DNA of 64,000 nucleotides from an uncultured Succinivibrio sp. (GCA_934218695.1 CAKQDA010000001.1:124001-188000), one strand, 5' to 3'. Positions 25,559 through 35,806 are shown, numbered from the stretch's first letter. Made by a program: numbers and translations. Notes: generated by a model not told the origin, from the sequence alone.

Positions 25559-27238
25559 CTATTCTGAGATTACTGCTCTGGCACTAAAAGGCTTAACTGT
25601 AATGTCCTTTCCTGTTACAGGTAAACTTGAAAACAGATCATAACCTGAAGCTTTAACATGAATAGGGGAGTCAATCCAGTTAAAGAAAACGTCAATCCTT
25701 CGTGAAGACTTTCTGTCACTTATCACAAAGTGTGTAAAGTCATCATCATAGTCGACAGTCTTATCCCATTTCTGAACTTCAAGAATTCTGTTAACCCTGT
25801 TAAAGTCTTTAGGTTCAAGCTCTTTTAAGGAGTCTCCGAGCATAAGTACGCCATCTGCAACCAGGATGGCACACAGGTGGAAGTTAAAGTCCTCTTCAGA
25901 AGCAATCTGATTTTCAAAGTTTTTAAGACACAGGCAGTCAGGATCGTTTATCCACAGCTGTCTGTTCATCCACTGTCTTGAGAATGTTTCTTTTGCATCA
26001 TGTTCAATCCAGAATCTTGTTCTCTGGATATCATCACTTACTCTCATGCCATGTACAAGACCAAGACTAGGCCAGAGAGGTGCATTGCAGCCTAGGACAA
26101 AGCTGTCTTTACCCACAACTGACAGGATTGCCTTTAAGCCTTCTCGGTAGTTGTCAATTCTTGTAAAACCTGATGTGAACTTAAGCCCTTTGATAGCACC
26201 CCAGTAACAGGCATCAAGCTTGAAGTATTTAATATTGAGCTTGTCATGGAAGTAGCTGAACACCTGCTGAATATAGCGAACGACTTCGATTTTGGAGAAA
26301 TCGAGAGAATACCAGTTCAGATCACGCCATCCTCCATAGGTGATTTTATCAGCTGATACTAAATTTCCATCTGGATCAGTTGCAAACCAGTCAGGGTGCT
26401 GTTTAAAAAGTTCTGAGTTTTCGCTGGCAATAAACGGAGCAACCCATAAGGCAGGCTTCTTGCCTGCTCTGATAATATCTGAAACCACACGTTCAAAACC
26501 TGACGGAAACTTATCTGTAAAGTTAAGCCAGTCGCCCATGTGTGTCTGATAGCCGTCATCCATCTGAACGTACTCAAGATTATCATGATCTTTCATCTCA
26601 TCAAGATTGGTATAGACAGCATGTTCTGTCAGGTTTGCATAGTAGCAGTACCATGAGCACCAGCCTGCAGGCGTATGGTCAAATTTTAAAGGTTTGTGAT
26701 GAGTACTGATTAAAGAAGCAAACTCTTTTAAAACATCAGCTTTATTCTTTCCCTCAAGAATGGTGAAGTATTCTGATTGTAAAATTTCACCACACTTGAA
26801 CTCTTTTCCTTCAGTCAGAAGTTCAATCTGGAGAGAGCCGTCTTTAAAAATTCTGAAAAGACCTGTGAAATGCTCACATGATGTAAATCCGAGTAAATGC
26901 CATAAACCATCATGTTTAAAGATAACAAAATTATAGGTTTCCTTATAATCAGGATTTCTGCTGTGATGTGTATATGGAGGCTCATCATCAGGACAACGTC
27001 CTATATTTTCAGGATTTTTAAAGGTACCGCCTGTCTGGGACAGCATTTGAAAACCTTCAGCATAGAGCCTGTCATCAGGTGATGCTACAGGTCCTGAAAA
27101 CACGGTAAGGCTACCGTTAAAACTGCTGTCAGTTACAAGTTTTCTAAACAGAAATTCTTTTTTACCTTTATTTATGATTGAAAAACTATTGTTGTTTGAT
27201 GAATCTTTCAGGATCTTCAATAGATAGTTCTCAGACAT
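25559..27238 (-). CDS. GH36-type alpha-galactosidase
   Basis: A 559-residue cytoplasmic glycoside hydrolase with no signal peptide, expected to remove terminal alpha-galactose from melibiose- or raffinose-type sugars. An N-terminal beta-sandwich (to about 180) precedes the TIM barrel, which starts with PAGWCSWYCYY and YVQMDDGYQ. The likely nucleophile is D342 in KYFKLDACYWGA and the acid/base is D402 in MRVSDDIQ. A short beta domain ends the protein. It is a single gene with no sugar transporter beside it. Other GH36 activities, such as alpha-N-acetylgalactosaminidase, cannot be excluded. Confidence 0.85.
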   Translation of the reverse strand: MSENYLLKILKDSSNNNSFSIINKGKKEFLFRKLVTDSSFNGSLTVFSGPVASPDDRLYAEGFQMLSQTGGTFKNPENIGRCPDDEPPYTHHSRNPDYKETYNFVIFKHDGLWHLLGFTSCEHFTGLFRIFKDGSLQIELLTEGKEFKCGEILQSEYFTILEGKNKADVLKEFASLISTHHKPLKFDHTPAGWCSWYCYYANLTEHAVYTNLDEMKDHDNLEYVQMDDGYQTHMGDWLNFTDKFPSGFERVVSDIIRAGKKPALWVAPFIASENSELFKQHPDWFATDPDGNLVSADKITYGGWRDLNWYSLDFSKIEVVRYIQQVFSYFHDKLNIKYFKLDACYWGAIKGLKFTSGFTRIDNYREGLKAILSVVGKDSFVLGCNAPLWPSLGLVHGMRVSDDIQRTRFWIEHDAKETFSRQWMNRQLWINDPDCLCLKNFENQIASEEDFNFHLCAILVADGVLMLGDSLKELEPKDFNRVNRILEVQKWDKTVDYDDDFTHFVISDRKSSRRIDVFFNWIDSPIHVKASGYDLFSSLPVTGKDITVKPFSARAVISE

Positions 27239-27440
27239 GTTATATATCCTTAAATTGTGATGTAGTCTTTGCCAGGCAGAAGCTTAACAGCAAGCTGTTT
27301 TGTAAAATTGAAAACTAATTATGGTAAAGACGATTGTAGCAGTATGAGAAAGTTATAGATAGATTATTTTATAGAAAAGAAACAATTATCTGAATATTGA
27401 ATATTTAATATTTAATAAAATTTACAGCATGTTATCTTTA

Positions 27441-27485
27441 AAAAGATAAAACACAGCAGTCAGAATTTTATACTAACAGCTGTGT
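27441..27485 (-). terminator. Rho-independent terminator of the terC-like gene
   Basis: On the minus strand ACACAGC (27485-27479) pairs with GCTGTGT (27457-27451), with an inner GTTAG/CTGAC stem, and is followed by TTTATCTTTTT. It begins 19 bases after the stop of the membrane protein gene. Confidence 0.7.
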
Positions 27486-27503
27486 AGACGCAGTACTGGA
27501 TTG

Positions 27504-28523
27504 TTACTGCTTTTGCTTTTTACCAAATACAAGACTTGTAATTACGCCTAAGGATAAGGTTACGACAATTACAATTAGAGAGGTGTAGACATCAATATCA
27601 AACCCCACTCCGAACAGGTGCAAAGATGCTGCAGCTGCAAGTTTGAAAGCGACAAAGAACAAAAGTACTATAACAGCCTTTTCAAGGTAAACAAGAGCAT
27701 TTTTCAGTGCATCAAGAATAAAGTACATTGAACGCAGGCCTAAAATTGCAAAGATCATGCATGAGTAAACAATGAACGGATCTTTGGATACGGCAATTAC
27801 AGCTGGTACCGAGTCAAAGGCAAACATCACATCTGAGGTCTCCACAATGGCAAGGCACAGGAATAATGGAGTTGCATAGAAAAGACCTTTTCTCTTTAAA
27901 ACTATGTGTCTGTTCTCTTCTTTTTGTAGTTCAGTCTGTACATGAGAATTTGAGACAAAGAAATTATGACCTACAAGTTTTGGATACAGAGGAACAAAGA
28001 ACTTGACGAATCTGTAAGCTGGGTGATTTGTAAAATCTGAAATATTGTCGTTGTCCTTTTTCTTGATCATAAGTACAGCTGAAAGAGCAACCATAACAGC
28101 AAAAACAATCTCTATATAGGCACCTAATGAGAAGAGACTTGTACCGATTAAAACAAAGATAAGTCTGAATACAACAGCACCTAAAACTCCCCAGTACAGG
28201 ACTCTGTGAGTGTAGCCTGAGGAAATGCCAAACCATGAGAAAACTGCCATGATAGCAAAGAGGTTGTCCACAGAAATTGCCATCTCAAATGCGTAGCCAG
28301 CAAAGTACAGAGATGCTACCTCTTTTGAAAAGTGATACCAGAGAAAGGCTCCAAACAGACAGCCTACTGAAATCCAGAACAGTGACCAGAGTGCGGCCGC
28401 TTTTACAGAAATAGGTTTATCTTTTCTGTGAGCAAACAAATCGATTAAAAGACCAGCAATAGCAAGTACAGTAAAGATGACGACAGATTCAGTTTCAAGA
28501 CCGATATGAGGGGTGTTTTGCAT
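27504..28523 (-). CDS. TerC/Alx family integral membrane protein
   Basis: A 339-residue polytopic membrane protein with about nine hydrophobic segments. The family hallmarks are AFEMAISVDNLFAI near residue 85 and VETSDVMFAFDSVPAVIAV near residue 230, whose acidic residues are implicated in metal handling. Members such as E. coli Alx and TerC export manganese or protect exported metalloenzymes. An in-frame ATG lies 51 bases further upstream, but the start at 28523 is chosen because an AGGA site precedes it and it gives the family N-terminus. No yybP-ykoY manganese riboswitch was recognised upstream. Confidence 0.86.
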   Translation of the reverse strand: MQNTPHIGLETESVVIFTVLAIAGLLIDLFAHRKDKPISVKAAALWSLFWISVGCLFGAFLWYHFSKEVASLYFAGYAFEMAISVDNLFAIMAVFSWFGISSGYTHRVLYWGVLGAVVFRLIFVLIGTSLFSLGAYIEIVFAVMVALSAVLMIKKKDNDNISDFTNHPAYRFVKFFVPLYPKLVGHNFFVSNSHVQTELQKEENRHIVLKRKGLFYATPLFLCLAIVETSDVMFAFDSVPAVIAVSKDPFIVYSCMIFAILGLRSMYFILDALKNALVYLEKAVIVLLFFVAFKLAAAASLHLFGVGFDIDVYTSLIVIVVTLSLGVITSLVFGKKQKQ

Positions 28524-28876
28524 TGTAATTCCTAAAAAAACTCCAAAAAGACAGATGCAACAAAATTTTAACAATACAGATTTTATCAGTTAAATCATGT
28601 TTCTGATATGAAAAAGTTAATTTTGAAAAAGAAAATAATCCTCATGCAGTCATAAAAATTGTTTACCTGTTACCATTCAGGTTAAGAGTGTATTTCTGAT
28701 CCAGGAACAACTGAGATCACAGTAAAATTCCAATCGGATCTGGCTCTTTACAGACATATTTTTTTAGGAATCAGTCTTTACTGTCAAAAAAAAGCCATTA
28801 TTAAAGATGATCATTACATTTCTTCATATATAATCGATTTAGAAATCAGATAAAAAATGAAAACAGGATAGAACAA
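28524..28876. other. Divergent intergenic region, terC-like gene / AAA-ATPase gene
   Basis: About 350 AT-rich bases between divergently transcribed genes, so it should hold both promoters. A small inverted repeat (ACCTG/CAGGT near 28664-28682) is visible. No riboswitch-like fold, operator or RNA gene was recognised. Confidence 0.5.
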
Positions 28877-30721
28877 ATGAGCGATAGGAAGTTTTTGCCA
28901 TTACCATACGGGTATAACAGTTATGAGGAAATATGGAATGATAACTGTTACTTTGTGGATAAGACCTCATACCTGAAAAATGTTCTTGAAGGCAGTGGCA
29001 AGGTACTTCTGTTTACAAGACCAAGACGCTTTGGTAAAACAGTCTTTATGAGTACGCTCAACTCATTTTTAAAGATAAACAAAGAAAATCCAACTGACAC
29101 CTCAGAACAGCTAAGACTTTTTGAAGGAACACAAATATTAAAAGACACAGAGTTCTGTGAAAAGTACATGGGTAAATATCCTGTTATCTTTATCACTTTA
29201 AAGAGTGTGGATGGAGATAACTTTGAAGATGCCTATAAGATGTTTGCCATTGTCGTATCAAAAGTTGCTTCTGAATATGAATATCTTTTAGAAAGTCCTA
29301 GGTTAAATGATTCAGATAAGGATGATTTAAGAAACATTATAAATAAGAGTTTTTTAATGAAACTTGAAAACTCAGCAATACTTAAGACTTCATTAAATAC
29401 CCTGTCAGAACTTTTATACAAGGAATACGGTAAACTCCCAGTCCTGCTCATAGATGAATATGATGTACCATTAGCCAAGGCCTCATATCACGATTTACTC
29501 AAATATAAGACATACGACGGAAAAATTGATGCTAACAATACCTACCATGCAAGAATGGTAACTCTAATGTCAGGTTTCCTTGGTGTTCTAAAAGATGAGA
29601 ACACTCTTACCAAGACAGTAATGACAGGATGTTTAAAGGTAGCTAAAAACAGTATCTTTACAGGAGTTAACAATCTTTATGTAAATACTGTAACTGCAAC
29701 AGAAAAAGACTATACAGGCTTAATCGGTTTTACCAAGGATGAAACAAACAGGTTTCTTGATGACTATGACCTGTCAGAATACTCTGCCCTTGTAAAAGAC
29801 AACTATGACGGATACAGATTCTATGACAAGGAAATGTTCTGTCCATGGGATGTGGTAAATTTCATTCGTAACAATTACAAACTGAAAATAGATGGTGAAT
29901 TACAGCAGATACATGCAGACAACTACTGGACAGGAACCACCTCAAGCTCTGCTGTCTATGAATATTTAGGATATCTTACAGATAAAGATACTCAGAAGAT
30001 GCAGGACTTAATTGACGGTAAATCTATCAGTTTCAGTCTCAATGATTCCATGAACTATGACAGTCTGTCAGAACACAATCCTGATGACTTCTGGTCACTT
30101 CTTCTGCATACAGGTTATTTAACCCTAGACTGGGATAAGACCACAGAAGAACTTTCAAAAGCTAACTCTTCAAGCAAAAACATTTTTGTAAGAATACCGA
30201 ATCTGGAAATAAGAGAGTGTTTTATACAGAACATTCAGCAGAAGTTTAAGGAACAACTGTCAAAGGACAATACAGCATCCAGTCTTGTAAACAGCTTTTT
30301 AGACGGTAAGGCTCAAGAGGCATCAGACATTCTCTTTGACCTGCTGCAGCACTACGTATCCGTAAGAGACACTGCAACTAAAGCTCCTCATGAGAACTAC
30401 TATCACGGTTTTCTAAACGGACTCTTTTCTAACTGCACTAAGGGATTCTTTTCTGAATACCATTCCAATTCTGAATCTGGTGACGGCTATGCTGACATTA
30501 TCTTTAAGAGTAACCGTGGAGGTAAAGTCGTCATCATTGAGATAAAATCATGCTCAGGTTCTGAGAGTAAAAAGGCAAAAGCCAGAGAGGCTATAGCACA
30601 GATAGAAGAGAAGAATTACGCTAAACCATATCTTAATAATGAGGATATATCTTCAGTTTATGCATATGGAATTTCATTTGATAAAAAGGACTGTGATGTC
30701 CTTTGTAAGAAGATAAAGTAA
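28877..30721 (+). CDS. AAA-ATPase-like protein with C-terminal PD-(D/E)XK nuclease domain
   Basis: A 614-residue protein of the paralogous AAA-ATPase-like (PF09820-type) plus PD-(D/E)XK (PF08011-type) family, common and often expanded in gut anaerobes and of unknown function. FVDKT precedes the P-loop-like RPRRFGKT (48-55), and LLIDEYDVPLAKA (about 193-205) is Walker B. MTGCLKVAKNSIFTGVNN follows. The C-terminal domain shows GYADIIFKS and, after a turn, VIIEIKS, the D...EXK nuclease core. AGGAT precedes the ATG. It is the only intact copy here; decayed relatives lie at 21104 and 35994. It could be selfish, regulatory or defensive; nothing adjacent settles it. Confidence 0.85.
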   Translation: MSDRKFLPLPYGYNSYEEIWNDNCYFVDKTSYLKNVLEGSGKVLLFTRPRRFGKTVFMSTLNSFLKINKENPTDTSEQLRLFEGTQILKDTEFCEKYMGKYPVIFITLKSVDGDNFEDAYKMFAIVVSKVASEYEYLLESPRLNDSDKDDLRNIINKSFLMKLENSAILKTSLNTLSELLYKEYGKLPVLLIDEYDVPLAKASYHDLLKYKTYDGKIDANNTYHARMVTLMSGFLGVLKDENTLTKTVMTGCLKVAKNSIFTGVNNLYVNTVTATEKDYTGLIGFTKDETNRFLDDYDLSEYSALVKDNYDGYRFYDKEMFCPWDVVNFIRNNYKLKIDGELQQIHADNYWTGTTSSSAVYEYLGYLTDKDTQKMQDLIDGKSISFSLNDSMNYDSLSEHNPDDFWSLLLHTGYLTLDWDKTTEELSKANSSSKNIFVRIPNLEIRECFIQNIQQKFKEQLSKDNTASSLVNSFLDGKAQEASDILFDLLQHYVSVRDTATKAPHENYYHGFLNGLFSNCTKGFFSEYHSNSESGDGYADIIFKSNRGGKVVIIEIKSCSGSESKKAKAREAIAQIEEKNYAKPYLNNEDISSVYAYGISFDKKDCDVLCKKIK

Positions 30722-30837
30722 AATTCAAGTTCTGCGCACGTAACTTTTTTCGTACATAATATGTGGAAATTTTGAAAGCGAGCACAATCAGAAGGATGAC
30801 TTAAGTTCTGCTTTTATACACTCGTTTACAAAGCCTA

Positions 30838-31359
30838 TTATAAAACTATGCTGATATTTTCTGTTACTGTTTTTTCCAGTTTTAGAAGTTGCTCTTTTCT
30901 TTTTATTCCTCCTGAATAGCCTGTAAGTGATCCGTCAGCGCCTAAAACTCTGTGGCAGGGAATAATGATGCAGACAGGATTGTGACTTACAGCACCGCCT
31001 ACTGCCTGAGCTGACATTATCTTTTTGCTGTCATTATCTGTAAGCTGTCTTGCTACCTGACCATAGGTTAATGACTGCCCGTAGGCAATTTCTGTGAGAA
31101 TTTTATAAACCTTAAGTCTGAAAGGTGTGGCCTGAAGCTCAAGATGTGGATAGATATCAGGAATTCTGCCTTTAAAGTAGTTGTCAAGATATCTTATTGT
31201 ATCTGAAAATACTGCTGTTAAAGTTTCTGTACTGGAACTGTCAGGCGTAAAAGAAATTCTGTATTCATCGGAAAAATAAAGTGCCATGAGCGCTAGGTCA
31301 GTGCCTAACATAGTCATCTGTCCTAATGGTGAGTCATAGAACCACTTATACATTTGCAT
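30838..31359 (-). CDS. ogt: Methylated-DNA--protein-cysteine methyltransferase
   Basis: A 173-residue suicide DNA repair protein that moves the alkyl group from O6-methylguanine or O4-methylthymine to its own cysteine. The acceptor is C135 in IIIPCHRVLG. SLTYGQVA is the helix-turn-helix start and NPVCIIIPCHRV the active-site block, followed by GYSGGIKRKEQLLKLE. It lacks an Ada regulatory domain. It overlaps the upstream metallophosphoesterase stop by one base (TAATG), so the two are co-transcribed and translationally coupled. Confidence 0.94.
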   Translation of the reverse strand: MQMYKWFYDSPLGQMTMLGTDLALMALYFSDEYRISFTPDSSSTETLTAVFSDTIRYLDNYFKGRIPDIYPHLELQATPFRLKVYKILTEIAYGQSLTYGQVARQLTDNDSKKIMSAQAVGGAVSHNPVCIIIPCHRVLGADGSLTGYSGGIKRKEQLLKLEKTVTENISIVL

Positions 31360-32552
31360 TACTTTAAAACAATTTTTACAAGCTGTGATGGTGTATTTAA
31401 CCTTAAAGGAACACCTGCCCAGATGCGAGTTCCGTTAGTTACGATCACCTGCTCCTTATCCAGAGCATAGTATCCGCTTACAAGACCGCCATTTGCAGCA
31501 GCCACAATCTGTTTTAATCCGGGCATTAGCCCTCCATGGGTGTGACCTGCAAGAGTCAGTGCGGAAATCTCTTTTAATTCATGGGCAATTTTAGGCTGGT
31601 GTGTTAAAAAGACTGTAGGCACTAAAGGATTTGTATTCTTTAGAGCTTCTCTGATATCTGGTGATGCAAAGCCATAGCGTGGAGCAGACAGATCAATGAG
31701 CCCGCAGAGATTTAAAAGTGCTGTACCATCGCTGTCTCTGATAACAGTTCCACTGTTTTCCAGAAAACTTATACCGCCTTTAGAGAAGTAATGTAACCAC
31801 TCTGTATAGCCAGAGTAAAACTCATGATTTCCGGAAACAGCATACACTCCATATCTTGATTTAAGTTTGAACAGAATTCTTGTCATATGATCAAGAGAAG
31901 CTATGTCTCCGTCTATAAAATCTCCTGTAATAACGATCAAGTCAGGATCTTCTATGTTTGCTCTTCTGACAATATCCTCAATTTCAGATACTGTTGCAGG
32001 AGCGCTGATATGCAGATCTGCTAAATGTATTATCTTGAATCCTTCAGCTTTTTCAGGAAGTCTGTCCAGCTTAAGACTGTAGGTTATGTCCTCTGGAGGT
32101 GCAAAACCATTGATGACACCTGTAATACCCAGGAAACAGGAAATGACAAGCATAATTACGGCATATCTTGTGGAGAAGGATGGAATTAAAAAGCGACGGA
32201 TATTCCGGCGTACAAGTTTAAAAAAGCCGTTTATGAGCATTCTAAGCAATGTCTGAATGCACAGAAAAATTGATGAAAAATAGATGCAGTCTGAAATGAT
32301 GGCAGGGTATCGTGTAAGTTTAGGATCCATTAGGGTACCACCTGTAAACAGGTAGATATAGATTTTTAATGAGCCCAAACCAAATACTGTAGCCAGAAGT
32401 ATTCTTGTTTTTACCGACAGTTTCTTTAATGGCAGTACAAAAAACAGAATGATAATCAGGGCCTGCACAAAAGGATAAATTAAAAAAGCCAACATAAATA
32501 AAACGGTACCATCTGTAAAAACGTTATTTCGTAACAATTCAGATAAAAGCAC
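31359..32552 (-). CDS. Membrane-anchored metallophosphoesterase (YkuE/YaeI-like)
   Basis: A 397-residue protein. The N-terminal 165 residues hold about four hydrophobic segments. The C-terminal calcineurin-like domain has all metal-site motifs: IIHLADLHIS, VITGDFIDGD, VSGNHEFYSG and TLAGHTHGG. Relatives hydrolyse UDP-2,3-diacylglucosamine or other phosphodiesters at the membrane; the substrate here is not determined. It is coupled to ogt downstream. anmK lies 73 bases upstream on the same strand, so the three may form an operon. Confidence 0.85.
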   Translation of the reverse strand: MLLSELLRNNVFTDGTVLFMLAFLIYPFVQALIIILFFVLPLKKLSVKTRILLATVFGLGSLKIYIYLFTGGTLMDPKLTRYPAIISDCIYFSSIFLCIQTLLRMLINGFFKLVRRNIRRFLIPSFSTRYAVIMLVISCFLGITGVINGFAPPEDITYSLKLDRLPEKAEGFKIIHLADLHISAPATVSEIEDIVRRANIEDPDLIVITGDFIDGDIASLDHMTRILFKLKSRYGVYAVSGNHEFYSGYTEWLHYFSKGGISFLENSGTVIRDSDGTALLNLCGLIDLSAPRYGFASPDIREALKNTNPLVPTVFLTHQPKIAHELKEISALTLAGHTHGGLMPGLKQIVAAANGGLVSGYYALDKEQVIVTNGTRIWAGVPLRLNTPSQLVKIVLK

Positions 32553-32625
32553 AACACATATTTTCAGTCTTATTCATATTACCTGAATTAGTTCTGTAAA
32601 ACATGCCTGATGCTGAGCTGTATGC

Positions 32626-33798
32626 CTAATCTTCACATTTAGGATTGAGACATCCTAAAATTGACGGTCTGTCAGAACCTGTGCTGTGACCTAAATCTAA
32701 TGGCTTTCTGTGACAGAACATATAGGCAAAGAAAGCAAAGGCATGGGCTTCAATAAGTTTGGAATTTACTCCAAGAGTATCTGCGCACTCTACATCCACG
32801 TGCTGTTTTTTGAGCATTTCAGTAAGTCTTTCAAAAATAAGGCTGTTGTAGGCACCTCCTCCGCAAAGAATTAAGCGGGAGGAGTCAATCCTGTATCTGA
32901 ACAGACACTGTCTTATGGCGTTTACTGATGCCACTACAGTAAATTCTGTAAGAGTTGCAATTAAATCTGGAATAAATGATCTGTCCTGAGTTGCCAGCAG
33001 TAATTCTTCAGCGATGAACTCGGGGTTGAAAGTCTCACGACCTGTCGATTTTGGTGGAGGCTGCTGTAAGTATGGTTCTGATAAATATTTTGCTAAAAGA
33101 GCCGGTATTACCTTTCCCTGTCTTGCAGTTTCACCGTTTCTGTCAAAAGGCTTTTTTAAAAGTAACCTTGTGGCTGTATCAATGAGTGTGTTGGCAGGTC
33201 CCGTATCAAATGCCTGCAGGATTGAATGCTCGGGATTTTTATCTATCACAGTCAGGTTTGCTATCCCACCTAAATTGAGGACCATTGATACCCTGTCATC
33301 TGATGCAAACTGAATTCTGTGAAATGCCTGCGTAAGAGGAGCTCCATTCCCTCCACAGGCAATATCTGAAGCTCTGAAATTATTGATAACATCAATTCCT
33401 GTAAGTGCAGCTACGCGTGGACCGTCATCTAGCTGAATGGAAAATCCCTTTTCAGGTCGGTGCCTTATGGTCTGTCCGTGACATCCTACTGCGACAACAT
33501 CTTTCCTGTCGATGCCCGCTTTTTTTAGAAGTTTATTTACAGCTGCAGCCTCATATTCAGCAAGTTTTACTCTTGCAGCTCCTGATTTTTCAATTTCATT
33601 ATCTGTACCTGTACACAGACTGTGTAAAGTCTGCTTTAGTGCTTCATCAAAATCCACACTGACGTAATCTACAATCTTACTAGTTAAATTGTTTTGAGAT
33701 GTTAGAGAATTGTCTTCTGTTCTGGAAAAATCAACTAAAACTGCATCGATGCCGTCTATGCTGGTTCCAGACATCAATCCAATATAATACTCAGACAT
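32626..33798 (-). CDS. anmK: Anhydro-N-acetylmuramic acid kinase
   Basis: A 390-residue sugar kinase of the cell-wall recycling pathway that hydrates and phosphorylates 1,6-anhydro-MurNAc to MurNAc-6-phosphate. The N-terminus YIGLMSGTSIDGIDAVLVDF is the family signature. VGCHGQTIRHRP, NLGGIANLTV and FDTGPANTLID are conserved substrate and phosphate-binding blocks, and LILCGGGAYN is the late ATPase motif. No murQ etherase gene is adjacent. Confidence 0.95.
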   Translation of the reverse strand: MSEYYIGLMSGTSIDGIDAVLVDFSRTEDNSLTSQNNLTSKIVDYVSVDFDEALKQTLHSLCTGTDNEIEKSGAARVKLAEYEAAAVNKLLKKAGIDRKDVVAVGCHGQTIRHRPEKGFSIQLDDGPRVAALTGIDVINNFRASDIACGGNGAPLTQAFHRIQFASDDRVSMVLNLGGIANLTVIDKNPEHSILQAFDTGPANTLIDTATRLLLKKPFDRNGETARQGKVIPALLAKYLSEPYLQQPPPKSTGRETFNPEFIAEELLLATQDRSFIPDLIATLTEFTVVASVNAIRQCLFRYRIDSSRLILCGGGAYNSLIFERLTEMLKKQHVDVECADTLGVNSKLIEAHAFAFFAYMFCHRKPLDLGHSTGSDRPSILGCLNPKCED

Positions 33799-33911
33799 AC
33801 TGGTCCTTTTTTGATGAAAAACAAGATTAAATGGAGTTAGAAGTCATTTTAATATAAAATAACAGAATTATTGTCTGTTTTTGAAATTCATAAATTTAGG
33901 ATATTAGTCAG

Positions 33912-35099
33912 ATGTCAGATATCGAGAACGCACTACGTGAAATTGCCCGTGGTGCAGAAGAAATTATTCCATTAGACGAATTAAAGAAAAAACTTGAATC
34001 AGGTCGCCAGTTAACTATCAAGTTAGGTATGGATCCAACTGCTCCTGATATCCATTTAGGTCATACAGTGATCTTAAATAAACTCAGAACCTTCCAGAAA
34101 CTTGGTCACAAGATTGTTTTAATCATTGGTGACTTTACAGCTTCAATCGGAGATCCTTCCGGTAAGAATGCCACCCGTCCTGAGTTACCACGTGAACAGA
34201 TTATTGAAAACGCAAAAACCTATGCCGAGCAGGCTTTCAAGATCTTAGACAAGGATTTAACCGAGATCCGCTATAACAGTGAGTGGTGTGAGAAGTTAGG
34301 TGCTGCCGGCACTATTAAACTTGCGTCAAAGCTGACTGTTGCCAGAATGTTAGAGCGCGACGATTTCTCAAAGCGTTTTGCCTCAAAGCAGCCTATTGCA
34401 ATACATGAGTTCCTGTACCCTTTATTCCAGGGGTATGATTCAGTAGCCATTAAATCAGATGTTGAGTTAGGTGGAACCGATCAGAAATTCAATCTCCTGA
34501 TGGGACGTGAACTGCAGAAAGACGCCGGAATGGAACCTCAGTGTGTGTTGATGATGCCTCTGCTTGTAGGCCTTGACGGTGTAGTCAAGATGTCAAAATC
34601 AAAGCACAACTACATCGGTGTAACCGAAGCTCCTAAAGAGATGTTCGGTAAGATCATGTCAATTTCAGATGATCTGATGTGGTCATACTATGATCTGCTT
34701 TCATTCAAGAATGTTGAAGAAATCAAGGCTGTTCATGACAAGTGCACAAGTGGGGAAATGAACCCACGTGATGCTAAGATTGAGTTAGGTCGTGAAATAG
34801 TAGAGCGCTACCACGGCAGTGACGCTGCAGATGCAGCAGTCGAGGGCTTTAAGTCTCAGTTTGCCAAGGGTGCTTTGCCTGATGATATTCCTGAGGTTAC
34901 AGTTTCATCTGCTTCAGTTCCAAATCTGTTAAAGGATGCCGGTCTTTGTGCATCAACATCAGAAGCCATGAGAATGCTCAAGCAGTCAGCTGTTAAGTGT
35001 GACGGTAAGGTTGTTACAGACAAGAATGCACCTGTAGTAAAGGGAACCGCCATCTGGCAGGTTGGTAAGCGTCGATTTGCAAAGGTTACTGTAGCTTAA
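33912..35099 (+). CDS. tyrS: Tyrosyl-tRNA synthetase
   Basis: A 395-residue class I aminoacyl-tRNA synthetase charging tRNA-Tyr. The HIGH-type motif is HLGH at 48-51 in [18 protein letters not shown], and the KMSKS motif is exact (KMSKSKHN, near residue 228). A C-terminal S4 RNA-binding domain spans about residues 335-395. The [18 protein letters not shown] wording places it in the second TyrRS subgroup found in Vibrio, Haemophilus and Pseudomonas. rpiA follows after 13 bases. Confidence 0.96.
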   Translation: MSDIENALREIARGAEEIIPLDELKKKLESGRQLTIKLGMDPTAPDIHLGHTVILNKLRTFQKLGHKIVLIIGDFTASIGDPSGKNATRPELPREQIIENAKTYAEQAFKILDKDLTEIRYNSEWCEKLGAAGTIKLASKLTVARMLERDDFSKRFASKQPIAIHEFLYPLFQGYDSVAIKSDVELGGTDQKFNLLMGRELQKDAGMEPQCVLMMPLLVGLDGVVKMSKSKHNYIGVTEAPKEMFGKIMSISDDLMWSYYDLLSFKNVEEIKAVHDKCTSGEMNPRDAKIELGREIVERYHGSDAADAAVEGFKSQFAKGALPDDIPEVTVSSASVPNLLKDAGLCASTSEAMRMLKQSAVKCDGKVVTDKNAPVVKGTAIWQVGKRRFAKVTVA

Positions 35100-35112
35100 A
35101 AGGGGTAGGAAA

Positions 35113-35775
35113 ATGACACAGGATGAATTAAAAGTAATGGTTGCCAAGGCAGCTCTGGATTATATTCCTGAGAATGCTGTTTTAGGTGTTGGCAGCGGTT
35201 CTACTGTAATGAAATTTATTGAGCAGATTGGTCTTAACAAAATACCTGTTGCAGCTGCTGTAAGCTCTTCAAACAAGACAACAGAAGCATTAACAAAAAT
35301 CGGTGTCAATGTAGTTGATCCTAACAAGACCGAGCCTTATGAGGTCTATATCGATGGTGCTGATGAGGTTGATCCTAACTTTAATATGATTAAAGGTGGC
35401 GGTGCATGTTTAACCCGCGAAAAGATCTTAACTTCCATGGCAAAAAAGTTTATCTGCATCGTAGATAAATCAAAGCTGGTCGAATGTCTTGGCAGATTCC
35501 CATTACCTGTAGAAGTGATCCCTATGGCTAGAGAGCAGGTTGCACGTACTCTTCGTACCTTAGGCGGTGAGCCTGTTTTGCGTAAAGACTGCATTACAGA
35601 CAACGGCTGTGAGATCCTCGATGTTCATGGTCTGCATATTTCAGATCCTGTAGCTTTGGAGAAGACAATAAATCAGATCCCTGGCGTGGTAACCGTTGGT
35701 TTGTTTGCAGCTAAAGGTGCTGACATCGTCCTTTATGCAACAGAAGAAGGCGTAAAAGTTTTAAAGAAAAACTAG
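35113..35775 (+). CDS. rpiA: Ribose-5-phosphate isomerase A
   Basis: A 220-residue enzyme interconverting ribose-5-phosphate and ribulose-5-phosphate in the non-oxidative pentose phosphate pathway. Conserved blocks are LGVGSGSTVMKFIE (phosphate binding), DGADEVDPNFNMIKGGGACLTREKI (catalytic aspartates and lysine), and IVDKSKLV with LPVEVIPMA. It follows tyrS after 13 bases with a GGGGTAGG ribosome region, and appears co-transcribed with it. A hairpin follows 30 bases later. Confidence 0.97.
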   Translation: MTQDELKVMVAKAALDYIPENAVLGVGSGSTVMKFIEQIGLNKIPVAAAVSSSNKTTEALTKIGVNVVDPNKTEPYEVYIDGADEVDPNFNMIKGGGACLTREKILTSMAKKFICIVDKSKLVECLGRFPLPVEVIPMAREQVARTLRTLGGEPVLRKDCITDNGCEILDVHGLHISDPVALEKTINQIPGVVTVGLFAAKGADIVLYATEEGVKVLKKN

Positions 35776-35806
35776 TCTTCAGATATTCTCAATTCAAAGC
35801 TCAGGA

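Noticed and set aside
28524..28876. yybP-ykoY manganese riboswitch upstream of the TerC/Alx gene
   Set aside because: Known in front of alx-type genes, but no conserved loop sequence or long pairing was seen on the minus strand here.
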